Source: Symbiodinium natans (Eukaryota; Sar; Dinophyceae; Suessiales; Symbiodiniaceae). Taken from it: a DNA stretch of 64,000 nt. Of this stretch, positions 29,641 to 40,190 are shown piece by piece. The stretch's first letter is position 1, and every line of letters starts with the position of its first letter. The notes beneath the pieces were generated by a model, which searched no databases, was not told the origin of the DNA, and saw only the letters and a list, made by a program, of their open reading frames with translations. The position numbers and the translations under genes are program-made. The DNA lies in the NCBI GenBank assembly GCA_905221605.1, contig CAJNDS010002679.1:120001-184000 (forward strand). Reading direction: 5' to 3'.

Positions 29641-31117
29641 CTGAACCCCAGACGCACGGTTTGGGATTCCGGTCGAAGGAGAGCACAGAGTTTTGGGAGA
29701 AGCGAGTTCCAGCCCAGTAAGCAGCAGAGGTCCTGTGAAGATCAACATAGCTATTGCAAGATGAACATACACTAAGAGCAAAGAGTATCAATATGCGGGT
29801 TGAAAGGCCCCAGATGAACGGGATCCCTATGAACAAGGCTCATCTTAGTGGAACGTACTTTTTCGTCATGTTCCTAGCAGTTGCTCCCTGGAAAACTTCT
29901 ATAGACACATTAAGTTGAACAAAAAGGACAATGCAATGACAATGCAAGCTTTATAGATTTGGAAAATGTAAATGAAAACCGGCAAATATGTATGTATATA
30001 TGTATGTGAAAGAGAGAGAGAGAGAGAGTCCTTAGTTTATCTGATAGAAGCACAAAGCAACAAAAGCCTCAACGCAATCAAGGACGTTGCTCATGCACTC
30101 CCGTTGTACATATCACGTGCTCTCTTGATGGACGGCACCTTCGCTTCGTTGTGCTTCCATCAATGCAAAAATTGTATCACACACAAGATAGTACATGCCC
30201 TTGCTTTCCTTCGGCTTCTAAAAGGAGGAAAGGTGCTTCAAATGAATTGGACTTAAACGTCATAGAAACCTCAGTACGTGCAATAACAGAACCCAAAAGC
30301 CGCTCACAGCGTTGAAAAGCTGTGCCACGAAAAAAGCAAAGCAAAAAAACAAGACAGCTTCTATCGACAGCCGGATCCCCAAGCATGCCCAGTAGCACTT
30401 AGGGGGGGGTTTGTAGGCAGATAAATGCAGGGTTTAAGTACCTCCCCACCCCCACCCCCCCAAGTAGTGCTATGACCGGATGTAGCTGGAGCTATCCTAC
30501 TGATAGGCCCTAGTCGTAGAGAAACATGCCATCTTAGTCAGTGGGCATTTGAGAGTTCGTAGGTGTCATGCGGTTGGGAAGAGGGAATGGTGCTGTCATA
30601 GGGGATGGGGCCAGGTAGTTCGTGTGATCACTTTGCGCTTCTAAGGGCTTCAGGTTTGTCTGAAGCTTGCAGAGGTAGCGGGTGCGGGATGCCGACCTTG
30701 GCGGGCTGCCGGCTCCGTCCCAAAGAGGCGTTCAAAAGTGGTCATGACGCAGCCTGTCAGCTACCTGTCCTACAAAAGAGGGCCCCGAAACCCTTAAGCC
30801 CCAAACCCCAAGCTCCCACCCGAGACGTTAAAGCCTCTTCACCGTCTAAGACCTCTTGGGCTTGCCAAAAAACATCTGAAGGAAAGGGGCGCTCTGCACA
30901 TCCTCCGCACCTCCCCACGTCTCCCCAAAACCTGCTTGATACTTGAAAGAAGCTGCGCGGGCCAGGCAGTTGCAGGGTGCACGGTTCCGCGCAAACTGGC
31001 CCTAAAATTGTTCCCTGAGGGGATGGAGGGAGTCAAGGGCGAAGGAGTGAGGGTTCACCCCCAAGCTGAAACCTGCCACCCCAGAGCCTTGCAGTTCTCT
31101 ACATTGTGGTCCCCCTT

Positions 31118-31191
31118 TTGGGGTGCCCCAGAAGTTTCATCCGCTTCTTAAAGTAGGCACCTCCATAAGGGGACATCATGACCTCAAAGAA
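31118..31191 (-). CDS. Candidate exon
   Basis: After acceptor TGCCCACAG reads FFEVMMSPYGGAYFKKRMKL then LGHPKR. The 3' edge is approximate. Family unknown. Confidence 0.55.
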
Positions 31192-31199
31192 CTGTGGGC

Positions 31200-31378
31200 A
31201 AGCCCTAGACCCCTGAAACCCTAAACCCCAAGCCCCGAACCCTAAACACGCCCCCCCACCCCCGAACCCCAAAACCCCAAAAGCACCAAAACCCCAAACC
31301 CCAAAAGCACCAAAACCCCCAAACCCAAACCCTAAAACCCAAAACCCCCAACCCCAAAGACCTAAAATCCTTAGACCC
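31200..31378. repeat. C-rich tract of CCCTAAA and AAAACCCC-like repeats
   Basis: Degenerate telomere-like repeats mixed with AAAACCCCAAAAGCACC units. They fill the whole presumed intron beside the exon at 31118-31191, G-rich throughout on the coding strand. Confidence 0.8.
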
Positions 31379-32686
31379 GCTCTTTTCTTGTTGGACCGGC
31401 TGCTGCACCTCGGAAGCTCCTTTGAGGGCCGAGGGTGCAAAGCAGAGGTCCGGCGGGGCAAAAGAAGGGGTTGTCCTTGGTCTCCGGGGGTCTGTAGGCT
31501 TATGAGATTAGGGGTTTTGGGATTCAGATTTGAGGTAGGTTTACGAATTCAGGGGTTTAGGGGTTTAGGGGTCTAGGGTTCAGGCTTAGGATTATGGGAC
31601 TTGAGACGGGGCTTAAAGCTTCAGAGCTTCGGGTGCCCGTGGGCTCCTTGGCAGGAGCCCGCACGAAAAAAATCTCAAGGGCGGCTCACGCCCACTTTCA
31701 AGGTTTGTGCTCCGCAGGGGTTGAATCCTCGCTATGCTTCAAGGCTTTAGGGTCCAGGGTTCAGAGTGCAAGGGGTCGGCCTGAGGTTGCCTGTGGGGTA
31801 TAGGAGCTTTTCAGGATTTGAGGGCAGTTTTTTGGTGCGTTGCGCGTTGCAGTGGGGGCGAGGGGGGTTCGAAAGGAATGGGAGCCGGCATTCAGCTCCG
31901 ACCGTCTCTGGAACCCTCAGGAGCGTCAAGCCTGGCATCGGGCTCAATGCTCAGTCATTCCTGTAGGGCTTACGGCTCATGGCTGGCTTCATCAAACAAG
32001 GCTTTGAGGGAGAGTTTTCGAGAGTTCTCGGTCTATTTGGGTCTTGGGATTGGCTTCGAAGTCAAGCGCGCCCCCTTGCCTCAGCACGCCGACGCTCGTC
32101 CTCAGCCATTGAGCCCGCAACCCAAAAGTCTACGTTTTGGTTTAGGCTTTAGGCTTTCTGTTGAGGGCCTGGGTTCATGGTTTAGGGCACCACGCCCCCG
32201 AGACAATTGATGATTGGCTGAGCGCCCGGCGCGCTCCAGTAAGGACTTCCCTTCCTGTAAAAGTGCGAGGCTTGCGGGGCTTAGGGCCCTCGGTTTTGGG
32301 ATGCTTGGGGATCGTTTGGGATGGGTGCGGGATTTAGGCTCAAAATCCTAGATTGTGAGGGCTGCTGCATGCGGGCATTGAAGTCTTGGTTGTAAAAGTT
32401 GTGGCTCGAGGTGTCAGCGCTTGTTCAACCCCGAGAAGGGACATAGTTTGGGATTACCTTTGTGGGGATTGTGACAGGACGAGGACAGGTTGGGATCACT
32501 CAAGGGTGAGCATCAGTTCGCGGGCGGACGCTTGAATTCCCAGCAGCCCACGACCAGCTCCAGCTCGCGAAGCCTCTCGGCTCCCTCGCACCAAGTTGTG
32601 GCATTTGTCCGAGCGCTGTCCGTATCTTTGCCTGCTCCTTCCACGTTCCAGCAAGAAAAGACTCCCCCAGAGCTGCGGGCCAAAAC

Positions 32687-34561
32687 TCAGGCATCCGGCT
32701 CACACAGCTCGAAGTCTTCCGTGAGGCAGAGCCTGCACTCCCGAGAAGAGAAGCGGGCACAGGCGCGGGAGTGCTGTTCGAGTAGTCGCAGCGTGAGCTC
32801 GAAGTACTGGGCCGGGCTGCTGCCGAAGCAGGTGCCGTGCTTCTGCCACTCGTGCTCCCAGAAGGCTTCTGACGTGATGTGAGGCAGACAAGAGGGCCAC
32901 TGTGTCGACAGCTGCGGCTTCAAGGCGGACAGGGTGGATGACTCCAAATTTTTGTGACTTTGCAGTTTCGCACACCCCTCGGCCAAAGGCCGTGGACAGT
33001 CCAAGTATCGCTGCCCTGGCAGCGTTGCAGTGCCAAGGTGTACGCTCCCTCCCTCTTGCACCGGCGCAAGATGACCGAACCGTTGTGCCCATCCTCGCCG
33101 CCCATACTCCGAAGCTCGACTTTGGAGCCCGGTTGTATTTGCGGGCAGCTGCCGGTCCCACCCCAACCACTCCGTGTCTGGGCGGTCAGGCCCACGCCCA
33201 CCGACCCCTGCCCGGCAGTGGGGACTACAGGCCACCGCGTGCCCTCACAGTTTACGTCGCAGGTGAGGAAGAAGTCGAAGAACTCGCCGAACTCCGCGGG
33301 ATATCGCGCATTCGTGGCACTGCACAGCGGTGGGTACTTCGCCTTCCGGAAGGGGTATTTAGCGTAATCATTGTCTTCAGTCTCCTGCGTGCATGTTACG
33401 GAAACCCCCGGAGGAAACAGCCTCTGAGGAAGTTGTCCTTTGGGTGGCACATCACGTCTTGCTGCATAGTAAGTGGTGCCAGGGCGGCCTGATGATCTTA
33501 ATGCTGGTAGCATGGCCATGGGGAACAAGATGGTGTCCTCGGTCAGCAGGCTCGCCCTCGACGACCATCCTGGGTGGCCCGGGCGCGCGAAGACGTGCGA
33601 GTCCAACTTCGGCGCTGTGCCGCCTCGACCACCTGGGGAGAACTTCAAGCGGCCCTCCATCGATCCAGCACCAAAACCTCCGCCAGCCTCTGCCAAAATG
33701 CTCCACTCGCCTGAGGCCTGCATCTCCAGCATCCGGCTGCTCTGGCCGTTCGAGGCGCTGCGGCCTCCAGAGCTGCCCTTCCCGCCTTGGCCGGCTTCGA
33801 TGCGGTAGGTGCGGCCCGCCTTCACCTTGACCAGAGCGCGGACATGGGCACCAGCCCCTCCCGAACCGCCACAAATTCCGCAGGATTTTCTGGCAGACTT
33901 CAAGCTTATGTTGGTAACGTCCTGAAACGGCTGAGCAAAGGGCTGACCAGCGGGTGTGTCCATCATCACCCAGGTGCGATCTCCAAGTGGGAGCTCATCA
34001 CTAGGCCATTCGAGCATTGCCAGCGGAGTTACGTGGAAGTATTCACTGTTCAGAGCGAGTTTCCAACATGGAAACGCTGCCTTTTGAGGAGAGACACGAC
34101 AGTCTTCCTGACGGCTCAGATGGTATACATCGTCTGAGCGAACATACCTGACATTCCCAGCACTGTCTTCATCACGGAAGTACAACCCATTTGGGTGGTA
34201 TATTCTGCTTGCGGACCCAAAACTACTCGGCCTGAAGTTCACTGTCACCTCGATGATTCCCGCTTCTTCTTGCTCCTTGACAGCAGAGCCTGTGCCACCA
34301 CCGCCGCCTCCCCAGAGGTCCACGGACATGTAGTGGCTGGACGAAGCAGTCCACTCCAATGAGGTCGAGACTACCCGTCGCTCGTCACCCGCATGGCCAG
34401 TGAAATCGTCAGAGCAGGCAACGGCATTCTGCCGAGAATCCGAATATTCTCCATTTGCTGCTGTGCTCTGATTGCTTCTGCAAGTTCTTCGGCAAGCAAG
34501 GGGAAAGCACTTCGTGTCTAAGTCCACGTCACCACGTGCACAGCCAGGAGGTGAGCAAGAC
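32687..34561 (-). CDS. Glycine-rich protein fused to a ribonuclease T2 domain, one frame break
   Basis: The largest coding region of the window. After acceptor ACCAAG the minus strand is open for about 540 codons. It contains VDLWGGGGGGTG (about 34290-34325), GGSGGAGAHVRALVKVKAGR, then GQGGKGSSGG and GGGFGAG. This is a glycine-rich beta fold like those of secreted and receptor-type Gly-rich proteins. At the end come TLALQRCQGSDTWTVHGLWP (CAS1, about 32980-33040) and, in another frame, FWEHEWQKHGTC (CAS2, 32828-32863). Known: T2 RNases cleave single-stranded RNA through 2',3'-cyclic phosphates, using the histidines and glutamate of CAS1 and CAS2; all are present. The C-terminus after CAS2 is short (about 47 residues against roughly 100). 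T2 enzymes are normally secreted or vacuolar, which fits the Gly-rich partner. The start is upstream in other exons. Confidence 0.85.
32944..32952 (-). other. Frame break between the RNase T2 catalytic motifs
   Basis: CAS1 and CAS2 lie in different frames. The shift falls at or after an A5/T3 run and the CAS1 frame stops about 12 codons later. A one-base indel would explain it, and the sequence just after (LSALKPQL..QWPSC) then matches the family. Alternatively a 47-base GT...CAG segment (32902-32948) could be spliced out in frame. Confidence 0.6.
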
Positions 34562-34678
34562 CTTGGTTCTCAAAACGGGATGCTCATGCACGAGATCTCA
34601 AGCATAAAGCTGTCTGGATGAAATCTAGCCGAACGGCGCCTGTCCATGATCAGAAATAGGTCGTGGTGTGCTGCAGAC

Positions 34679-34795
34679 GGGGAAATAGTCGTAAGTTTCG
34701 GAAGAGGCGGTGGCAGCGGGAGCGCGCGTCCGGCTGAAGTTCAGCTCGAGACTGAGCCTGTGCAGATCACGCTCATAGCACCATGGGGAGATGGG
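34679..34795 (-). CDS. Candidate 5' exon of the Gly-rich/RNase T2 gene
   Basis: Minus strand reads SPISPWCYERDLHRLSLELN then FSRTRAPAATASSETYDYFP, ending at a GTCTGC donor. It lies just upstream of the big exon. Whether it joins it in frame was not established. Confidence 0.4.
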
Positions 34796-35948
34796 ACTCC
34801 CAAAGCAAGGATCAAACAAGAGCAAAGGCCATCAGATCCACCGGGACCGGTGACAGTCTGCCGAGGCGCCGGCCCATGCTCTTCTGCATCTCTTGCAGGG
34901 CCGCAGACCTCGGTTCCCAACAGGTAGTGTGGTGATTTCAGGCTTACAGCTTTTTTCACAAGTGTCCCAGTGAGCCACAAACCCCACAGACGAGCACCGC
35001 AAAAATTGAAGTTCGCCAGAGTCTGGAGCTCCTAAAGAACGGGCCCGTACCGAAGTTACCGAAGCCCTACACCCTGCCAAACCATAATGGAAGCTGTCGA
35101 GGCCCGAGGTCAGCAACCCAAGTTCCGTCCCACTCGCGACTGGCAGTAAGGTCTTCTTAGAAGTACCTGCAGATTTCAAAAGGGGGGACCTTGCAACTTT
35201 ACGTGAGCCCAAGGTCTCAAAAGAAAAAGAAAGCCCGCAACCTTTGCCCTACTTGGAGGCTCATGGGAAGATTTAACTGGGTAGGGTCACCATAGGCATA
35301 AACGGTTGTGAGTTATAACCTCTTCTTACCAGGCGTGGGCTCCCAGTCTTACACCGCAGCGCCACATGGCTTAAGAAAGCCCGCAAGTTATGCCCTGGCG
35401 AGCAAGCGTCCCAACAAAGAATGTCTTTGTCAGATCTTATCAGCAAGCAGTCGAGCAAGAGACCTTTATCGCTTAGAAGTTGAGTTTAGGGGTTGAAAAG
35501 TGCCATCTTGTAGCAGGCAAAGCCACACGTTGGCAACTGCAGGAGCCAGCTGGGCGCGTAGGGAGGGCCGGGAGCCTTCGAAGTGAGCTGCGGAGCCGAC
35601 CGAGGTTTCAGGCTTGCCTGGAGAAACTGGGCTTCAAACCCTCCAACTACTCAACCTCGACACAGGGGCTTGGGGTTTCAGGGGTTTAGGGTGGGGTTGA
35701 GGGAATAAGGATGTATTGGGCGCAGAGCGCAGGGTTTTGGACCTCGTCTGGAGTGTCCTGATCTTTGGCTCGGGGCTGCTGAGTACGGGCTCAATGGTTT
35801 GCGGGGGTTTTCGGGCTTGTAGCGTTGAGGATTAGCTTCAAGCCAGAGGCCATTAAGATTTAGGGGTTTTGGGATTGTGGGGTTTGTGGCTCGGGGTTTC
35901 GGATGACGAGCTCAAATCAAAGGCCTGAAACCCTTGAAAGCTCACGCC

Positions 35949-36036
35949 TTCCGCCCCTCTGCTCTCGGCGCTCACGGCCCTGCCCATGAGGAGGCCGAGC
36001 ATCAACAGGAGGCAGCCCCCGACCACCTTCGAGAGT
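35949..36036 (-). CDS. Signal-peptide-like exon
   Basis: Minus strand reads KVVGGCLLLMLGLLMGRAVS then AESRGAEG: a basic residue, a 15-residue hydrophobic core and an AVSA-type cleavage site. The end is a GC-type donor (GGAAG before GCGTGAG). It could be the secretion signal of the downstream Gly-rich/RNase T2 gene, or a membrane helix of the upstream exon chain. Confidence 0.5.
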
Positions 36037-36279
36037 TGAGGATCGTGGGCTCAGGAGCCTAGGGCTGCTTCGGGTTCAAGGATTTGGGGGGGCTTAGCTA
36101 GCCGGTGTGCTAGTAGTGTGGGTTTCGGGACGTTGCTTGCAACGCCACTTGGCGAGAAATGGCCCTCAATCCTAGGGTTTGGGCTTTCAGAACTCTATGA
36201 AACATGCACCCACATAATCCAACCGGAAAAAAAAGCCCCAAATCGCCTGAAAAAACAACACAACCAGCCGAAACCAGGC

Positions 36280-36360
36280 CTGGCGCAACGGCAGCTGCGG
36301 ACAGCGCCGCGCCCGTTGCGCTTCAGCATCCTCGAGCATGAAGGGGGCGCGAACCCCATC
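36280..36360 (-). CDS. Candidate 81-base exon, 27 codons, GC donor
   Basis: Acceptor CATGGAG, phase 0, reads DGVRAPFMLEDAEAQRARRC then PQLPLRQ, donor GCCTGG. Family unknown. Confidence 0.6.
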
Positions 36361-36601
36361 CTCCATGTCGCGCTGCGGCAACAGCGGCCCCGAAGGCCCC
36401 CTAAATCATGAAGCTGGGCCAACCCTAAAGCCGGAACGGCCACGGAGGCTGAACAGTTGTGCCACCCTGCCTGCTTGTTCAACGAAGCGGGAATTAGGGT
36501 CTTAGGGACTTGGGCTTCGCGTGCTGGAGCTGCTTCAAGCTTCGACACGTCCGAACAAAACGACAGACCCCCGGAAGCCCAAAATGCTTCACCCCAGATG
36601 C

Positions 36602-36712
36602 CCTAGGTTCCGCCTCGGGGCCAATGTAGGCGAAATCAAAAGTATCGTCCTTGGCGACGGCTGACATGGGCTGGGGTTTGCGGCTGAAATCATAGCTGGA
36701 CAATGACCTAAT
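36602..36712 (-). CDS. Candidate 111-base exon, 37 codons, GC donor
   Basis: Acceptor TTGGCCAAG, phase 0, reads IRSLSSYDFSRKPQPMSAVA then KDDTFDFAYIGPEAEPR, donor GCATCT. It joins in frame to the exon at 36280-36360. No family recognised. Confidence 0.6.
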
Positions 36713-36821
36713 CTTGGCCAAAACCTTAAGTTCCTCACAGGTGATGTTTGTCAGGGCTTGGAGTCCGAACCCCTGAAAGCCTGGACCCTACATGCCCATC
36801 CCGAGCCCGAAAATCCCGGGC

Positions 36822-38314
36822 CCTGGGCGCTGTCCAGCGTGTCGAAGTGCGAGGGCCTGATCATGCCTGCAGCTTCGTCCCCCTCATTTGGAGGGGCTGT
36901 TCTACATCCAATCGGATTTGGGGCTTGGCGGCTGCTGGGTCTATGTCTTACAATTGGGGCGCGTGTAAGGCATCCAGCTCTAAAAGGACCTTTTGGTTTC
37001 ATGGCTTTGGGGGAGGGGAGGGTGTTGAGGTGCTGGGCTAAGGCCGTCATCCTGGCAAATCTTAGAACCCTATTGGCGGCCTCTCTTCAAGCTGAAGGCG
37101 AGCACCTGAGAGCCGGAGTCTGCGCTTAGGGCACAAAATTTTAAGGGCTGGGGTTAAGCATAAACCGGCTTAGGGCTCGGAACCTACGTTTGCAAGCTCA
37201 TGTAAACATCTGGGGTTCAGGGTTCGGGGTTTTGGGCTTCAGACTTCAGGTTCGGGACATGTAGGCGACCTCTCAAAGATTGGGAGCTTAATGGACCTCA
37301 GCCTTATGGACCGGAGGCATACTTGTTACACATTCTCGGCTTCCTGAAGGGAGTACGCGTCCTCCACGGAGCCCTGGAAAGGCCCAAAACACAAGCAAAG
37401 CCCAAAACTCTGAGACACAGAAACTACGCCTTAAGACTAAACCCGCAAAATGTATGCTGAACCTTACCCCCCCATGGCCTAATCCCTGAGCCCGACACCC
37501 TAAACCCTAAACCCTAAACCCTAAGCCCGACAACCAGCCTTCGCAACCTCTCTGGGTTCCGGGCGTCATCCTCGGGGCTGGTCGGCTTGACCTGACAGGG
37601 CTTGGGGCTTCAGGCGCTGAGCCATACTTGGAGGTTCACTTGTCAGCCCCTTAGGTGCCCTAATGGGGTTGCAAGTGGGATATGATTGGGATACTAAGTA
37701 CCATCCTCCAAGTAGGGAAGTTCAGGGAAAGGGGCTTAGGCTTCGGGCTTGGGACTTAGGGCTTGGGACTCAGGGCTTGGGGATTTAACACCCGCATGGT
37801 TCCAGAACCTGGCGGCCCCCGGATGAGGCGCGGGCCATCGCCTTCTTCAGGTCCATGACGCTGGCGCCTGCCATCCAGGGTCTAGTTCAGGGTTTTGGAT
37901 TAAGGTTTGGGGTTCAGGGCGTAAGGCTAACTAAGGAGGACAGCCGTTTGGGGGCGCCATGATGATGCCCGGAGTCCATGGAAGTCCTATGGACTCGAGC
38001 AGCTAGGTGCTCGGTTGGACTTGGGAACTCGAAGTTTAAGACCCCTTGCCGCCGCCAATTAGCACTGGCCCACACGGCCTGGGAGAAAAGTCAAGAGGAC
38101 TGCTATTAAGCCCGGTCCGCCTCTTGGAATCTTGAAGATGTGGCTCCATTTCTCATCTTTGTGGCGGAAGACCTGACCACCAGAGGCTCAACCGAGATCA
38201 CAAGCTTCAGATGAGTTCTGAGTTGTGGTAAAAAAACGCCAGCGGGCTCGCGCAGAGGCGCTGGGACGCGGACTATGCACACAGAGACCAGGTCGGCCTC
38301 CGCCGAGCCAGCCT
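36822..38314 (-). CDS. Further candidate exons of the same minus-strand gene
   Basis: In coding order: 38238-38314 (QAGSAEADLVSVCIVRVPAP, acceptor GCTTCAG); 38112-38172 (VFRHKDEKWSHIFKIPRGG, acceptor GTGGTCAG, GC donor); 37795-37867 (ASVMDLKKAMARASSGGRQV, acceptor ATGGCAG); and 36822-36882 (DEAAGMIRPSHFDTLDSAQ, GC donor). Third positions are mostly G or C. The FKIP...SVMDLKKAM stretch has a faint ubiquitin-like look, not strong enough to name. Introns between them carry telomere-like repeats and a MITE-like element. Confidence 0.5.
37495..37528. repeat. CCCTAAA telomere-like tract
   Basis: Four tandem heptamers. Confidence 0.95.
37625..37715. mobile_element. MITE-like inverted repeat, CTACTTGGAGG family
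   Basis: TACTTGGAGGTTCA at the left and TCCTCCAAGTAGGG at the right are complementary ends around about 65 bases. It lies within a presumed intron. Confidence 0.55.
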
Positions 38315-38422
38315 GCTGAAGCACGCGTTGGCTCTCACCCTAAACAACCCCGAGCCCTCCATCCTGAACCCCAAACCAAGCCACAAACCCCCCCAAATCC
38401 TACGCCCATGAACCATCCCACT

Positions 38423-38494
38423 CCCCCGCATCCTGAGGCTGCTCCGGCGCGGGGTCTTTCTCGGCCTGAGCCCCGGGCTTGCGACTGTCGGCAC
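38423..38494 (-). CDS. Candidate exon
   Basis: After acceptor GTTTACAG reads SADSRKPGAQAEKDPAPEQP, hydrophilic and GC-rich at third positions. The 3' edge is approximate. Confidence 0.5.
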
Positions 38495-38604
38495 TCTGTA
38501 AACTGTGTGAAGAGGGGGGCATATCTTCGAGCATGTGGGATCGAGGGGTTCAGGAGCTTGGGGTTTCGGTGGATTTTCGTAGTCCGCGAGCTGAACCAAC
38601 TCAC

Positions 38605-38697
38605 CATGACAGTGAACGCAAAAGCTGAACCCGTAAATCTCTGCCGTGGCCATCAGGTTCAAATCCGCAGGGGCCATCAGACAGAAGTTCGTAGATC
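38605..38697 (-). CDS. Candidate exon with strong GTGAGT donor
   Basis: Acceptor AGGTCTCAG, donor GTGAGT. Reads NFCLMAPADLNLMATAEIYG then FSFCVHCH. Family unknown. A plus-strand reading is also open but lacks comparable sites. Confidence 0.6.
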
Positions 38698-39009
38698 CTG
38701 AGACCTTGACAAGCCCTCATCCTGCAAATGCACCAGCCCCCCTTTCAAAGAAAAGCAGAAAGAAGCCTCGGCTCAAGCAGATTCTATGATGCTTATTTGG
38801 CGCAACCGGGTATCAAAACCCCTGAAACTAACCGGGATGATAGTACCCCCTGTTATGATCCCTATTAAGGACTGTTGGGAACATCCCAACCCAAAACCCG
38901 GAAACCCTTGCACCCCGGAAGCTGTGCCGCCACACCGGTGGCTCGGCGGCTTCGGGAGGCGGCGCAACTGGAGAAAAGTCATTGGACCCATATGGCGGTT
39001 TCCGAAGTA

Positions 39010-39158
39010 GGGGGGTACCCTTCTTGGGGGTCCCTTGTATTCTTGTGTGGGGTATAAATGCCTACAAGGGGTCTTACGAGAACAGGTGACTCGCAAAAAA
39101 AAAATGCCCCCAAGTGGCAGGATCCCTTCTACTAAGGACCCCAACAAGGTACTCCTAA
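39010..39158. mobile_element. MITE-like inverted repeat
   Basis: Left arm GGGTACCCTTCTTGGGGGTC and right arm GGACCCCAACAAGGTACTCC are imperfect complements about 100 bases apart. No coding capacity. Confidence 0.5.
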
Positions 39159-39530
39159 TTTTGGAAACCCCCATATGTTACCCATGTGGGGGTCTCTGGG
39201 TGACGGATTTGGGGTCCGGGATTTCAAGGATTTTCCAGAAGAAACCTTCTAAACCCAGACCGTTCCGGAGGGTGGGCTGCATGGCATGAGGGCTTAGGGA
39301 AAAAGACATAGGAGGCCACATAAAATGGACAAAGGCTTTTGGGCTTCAGTTCAATCTCCAAAGGGAATGTCAGACGTCATTTAAGGTGCTGAACAGCATC
39401 CCAACTATGGATTCGGCCGGCTGGGCTGCAGGCACTGCTCCGCATACTCCTCTTCGGTGAGGGTGGGCCTGAACCCGGCACATTCACACTTTTTGGCCCG
39501 TCGCGGGTTGCTAGTATAGCTTCTTTTCAG

Positions 39531-40190
39531 GTACCAGGGTTACATTCCTAAGATTCAAGTTTCATGCGAAAAGCTTCGAAACCACGCAATACAAGGTTCT
39601 TCTGCAGGATCCATTTGGTGACCGGGTCATCACTCACATCAACGGGTTGCTCCTGTCGCTAGGATTCTATGCAATCAGAGGCACGGAAATCAGGCAAGTA
39701 CAGAGTCTTACCATGTCTTACCATACAGTACACCGTCGTGAGCCAAAAGGCATGCCGTCGTGTTCCTTCTGTGTCGCAACAACAGCTCTGCCTCCCCATC
39801 ATCCGCTGCGTTGTGTTGTGCCTTCGCGCGGGGGTTGTTCGAACATGCAGCAGAGCCTTTAGGGTTTGGGATTGAAGGCCCCATGATCCTAGGCCCAAGG
39901 TTGCGCGAGCAACACACGGAGAGCAGCTTCCTACAAAACCCACTCCTCAACCCAAAACCCGATTTATGTAGAACCAAGCCCCTATGAAGCCTGCCGCCTA
40001 CCACTCGGGCCGGGAATGACCCTGTCAGAATTTTAGAAGCAATGGTGGCGGAAGCACTGGTGCCACGGCGTGGCACAATGCGCCCGATAGGCCTCCCAGC
40101 AGACGGCTTTACTTGCTGGAGGACTGGCTCTACCCTGCTGTACGAGGCAACTGAAGAAACGGCGGCCCAAGACTCAGCCAGAGGAGAGCT
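39531..40190. other. Two exon-like islands, strand undecided
   Basis: 39531-39690: plus strand reads ETTQYKVLLQDPFGDRVITH with acceptor CTTCTTTTCAG and donor GCAAGT; minus strand reads DPVTKWILQKNLVLRGFEAF ending in a TAG stop. 40000-40190: plus reads RILEAMVAEALVPRRGTMRP; minus reads YSRVEPVLQQVKPSAGRPIG with acceptor TTTCTTCAG and donor GTAGGC. Codon-phase mirroring makes both strands look coding. The minus strand fits the unidirectional order, but the first island has better splice sites on the plus strand. Confidence 0.45.
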
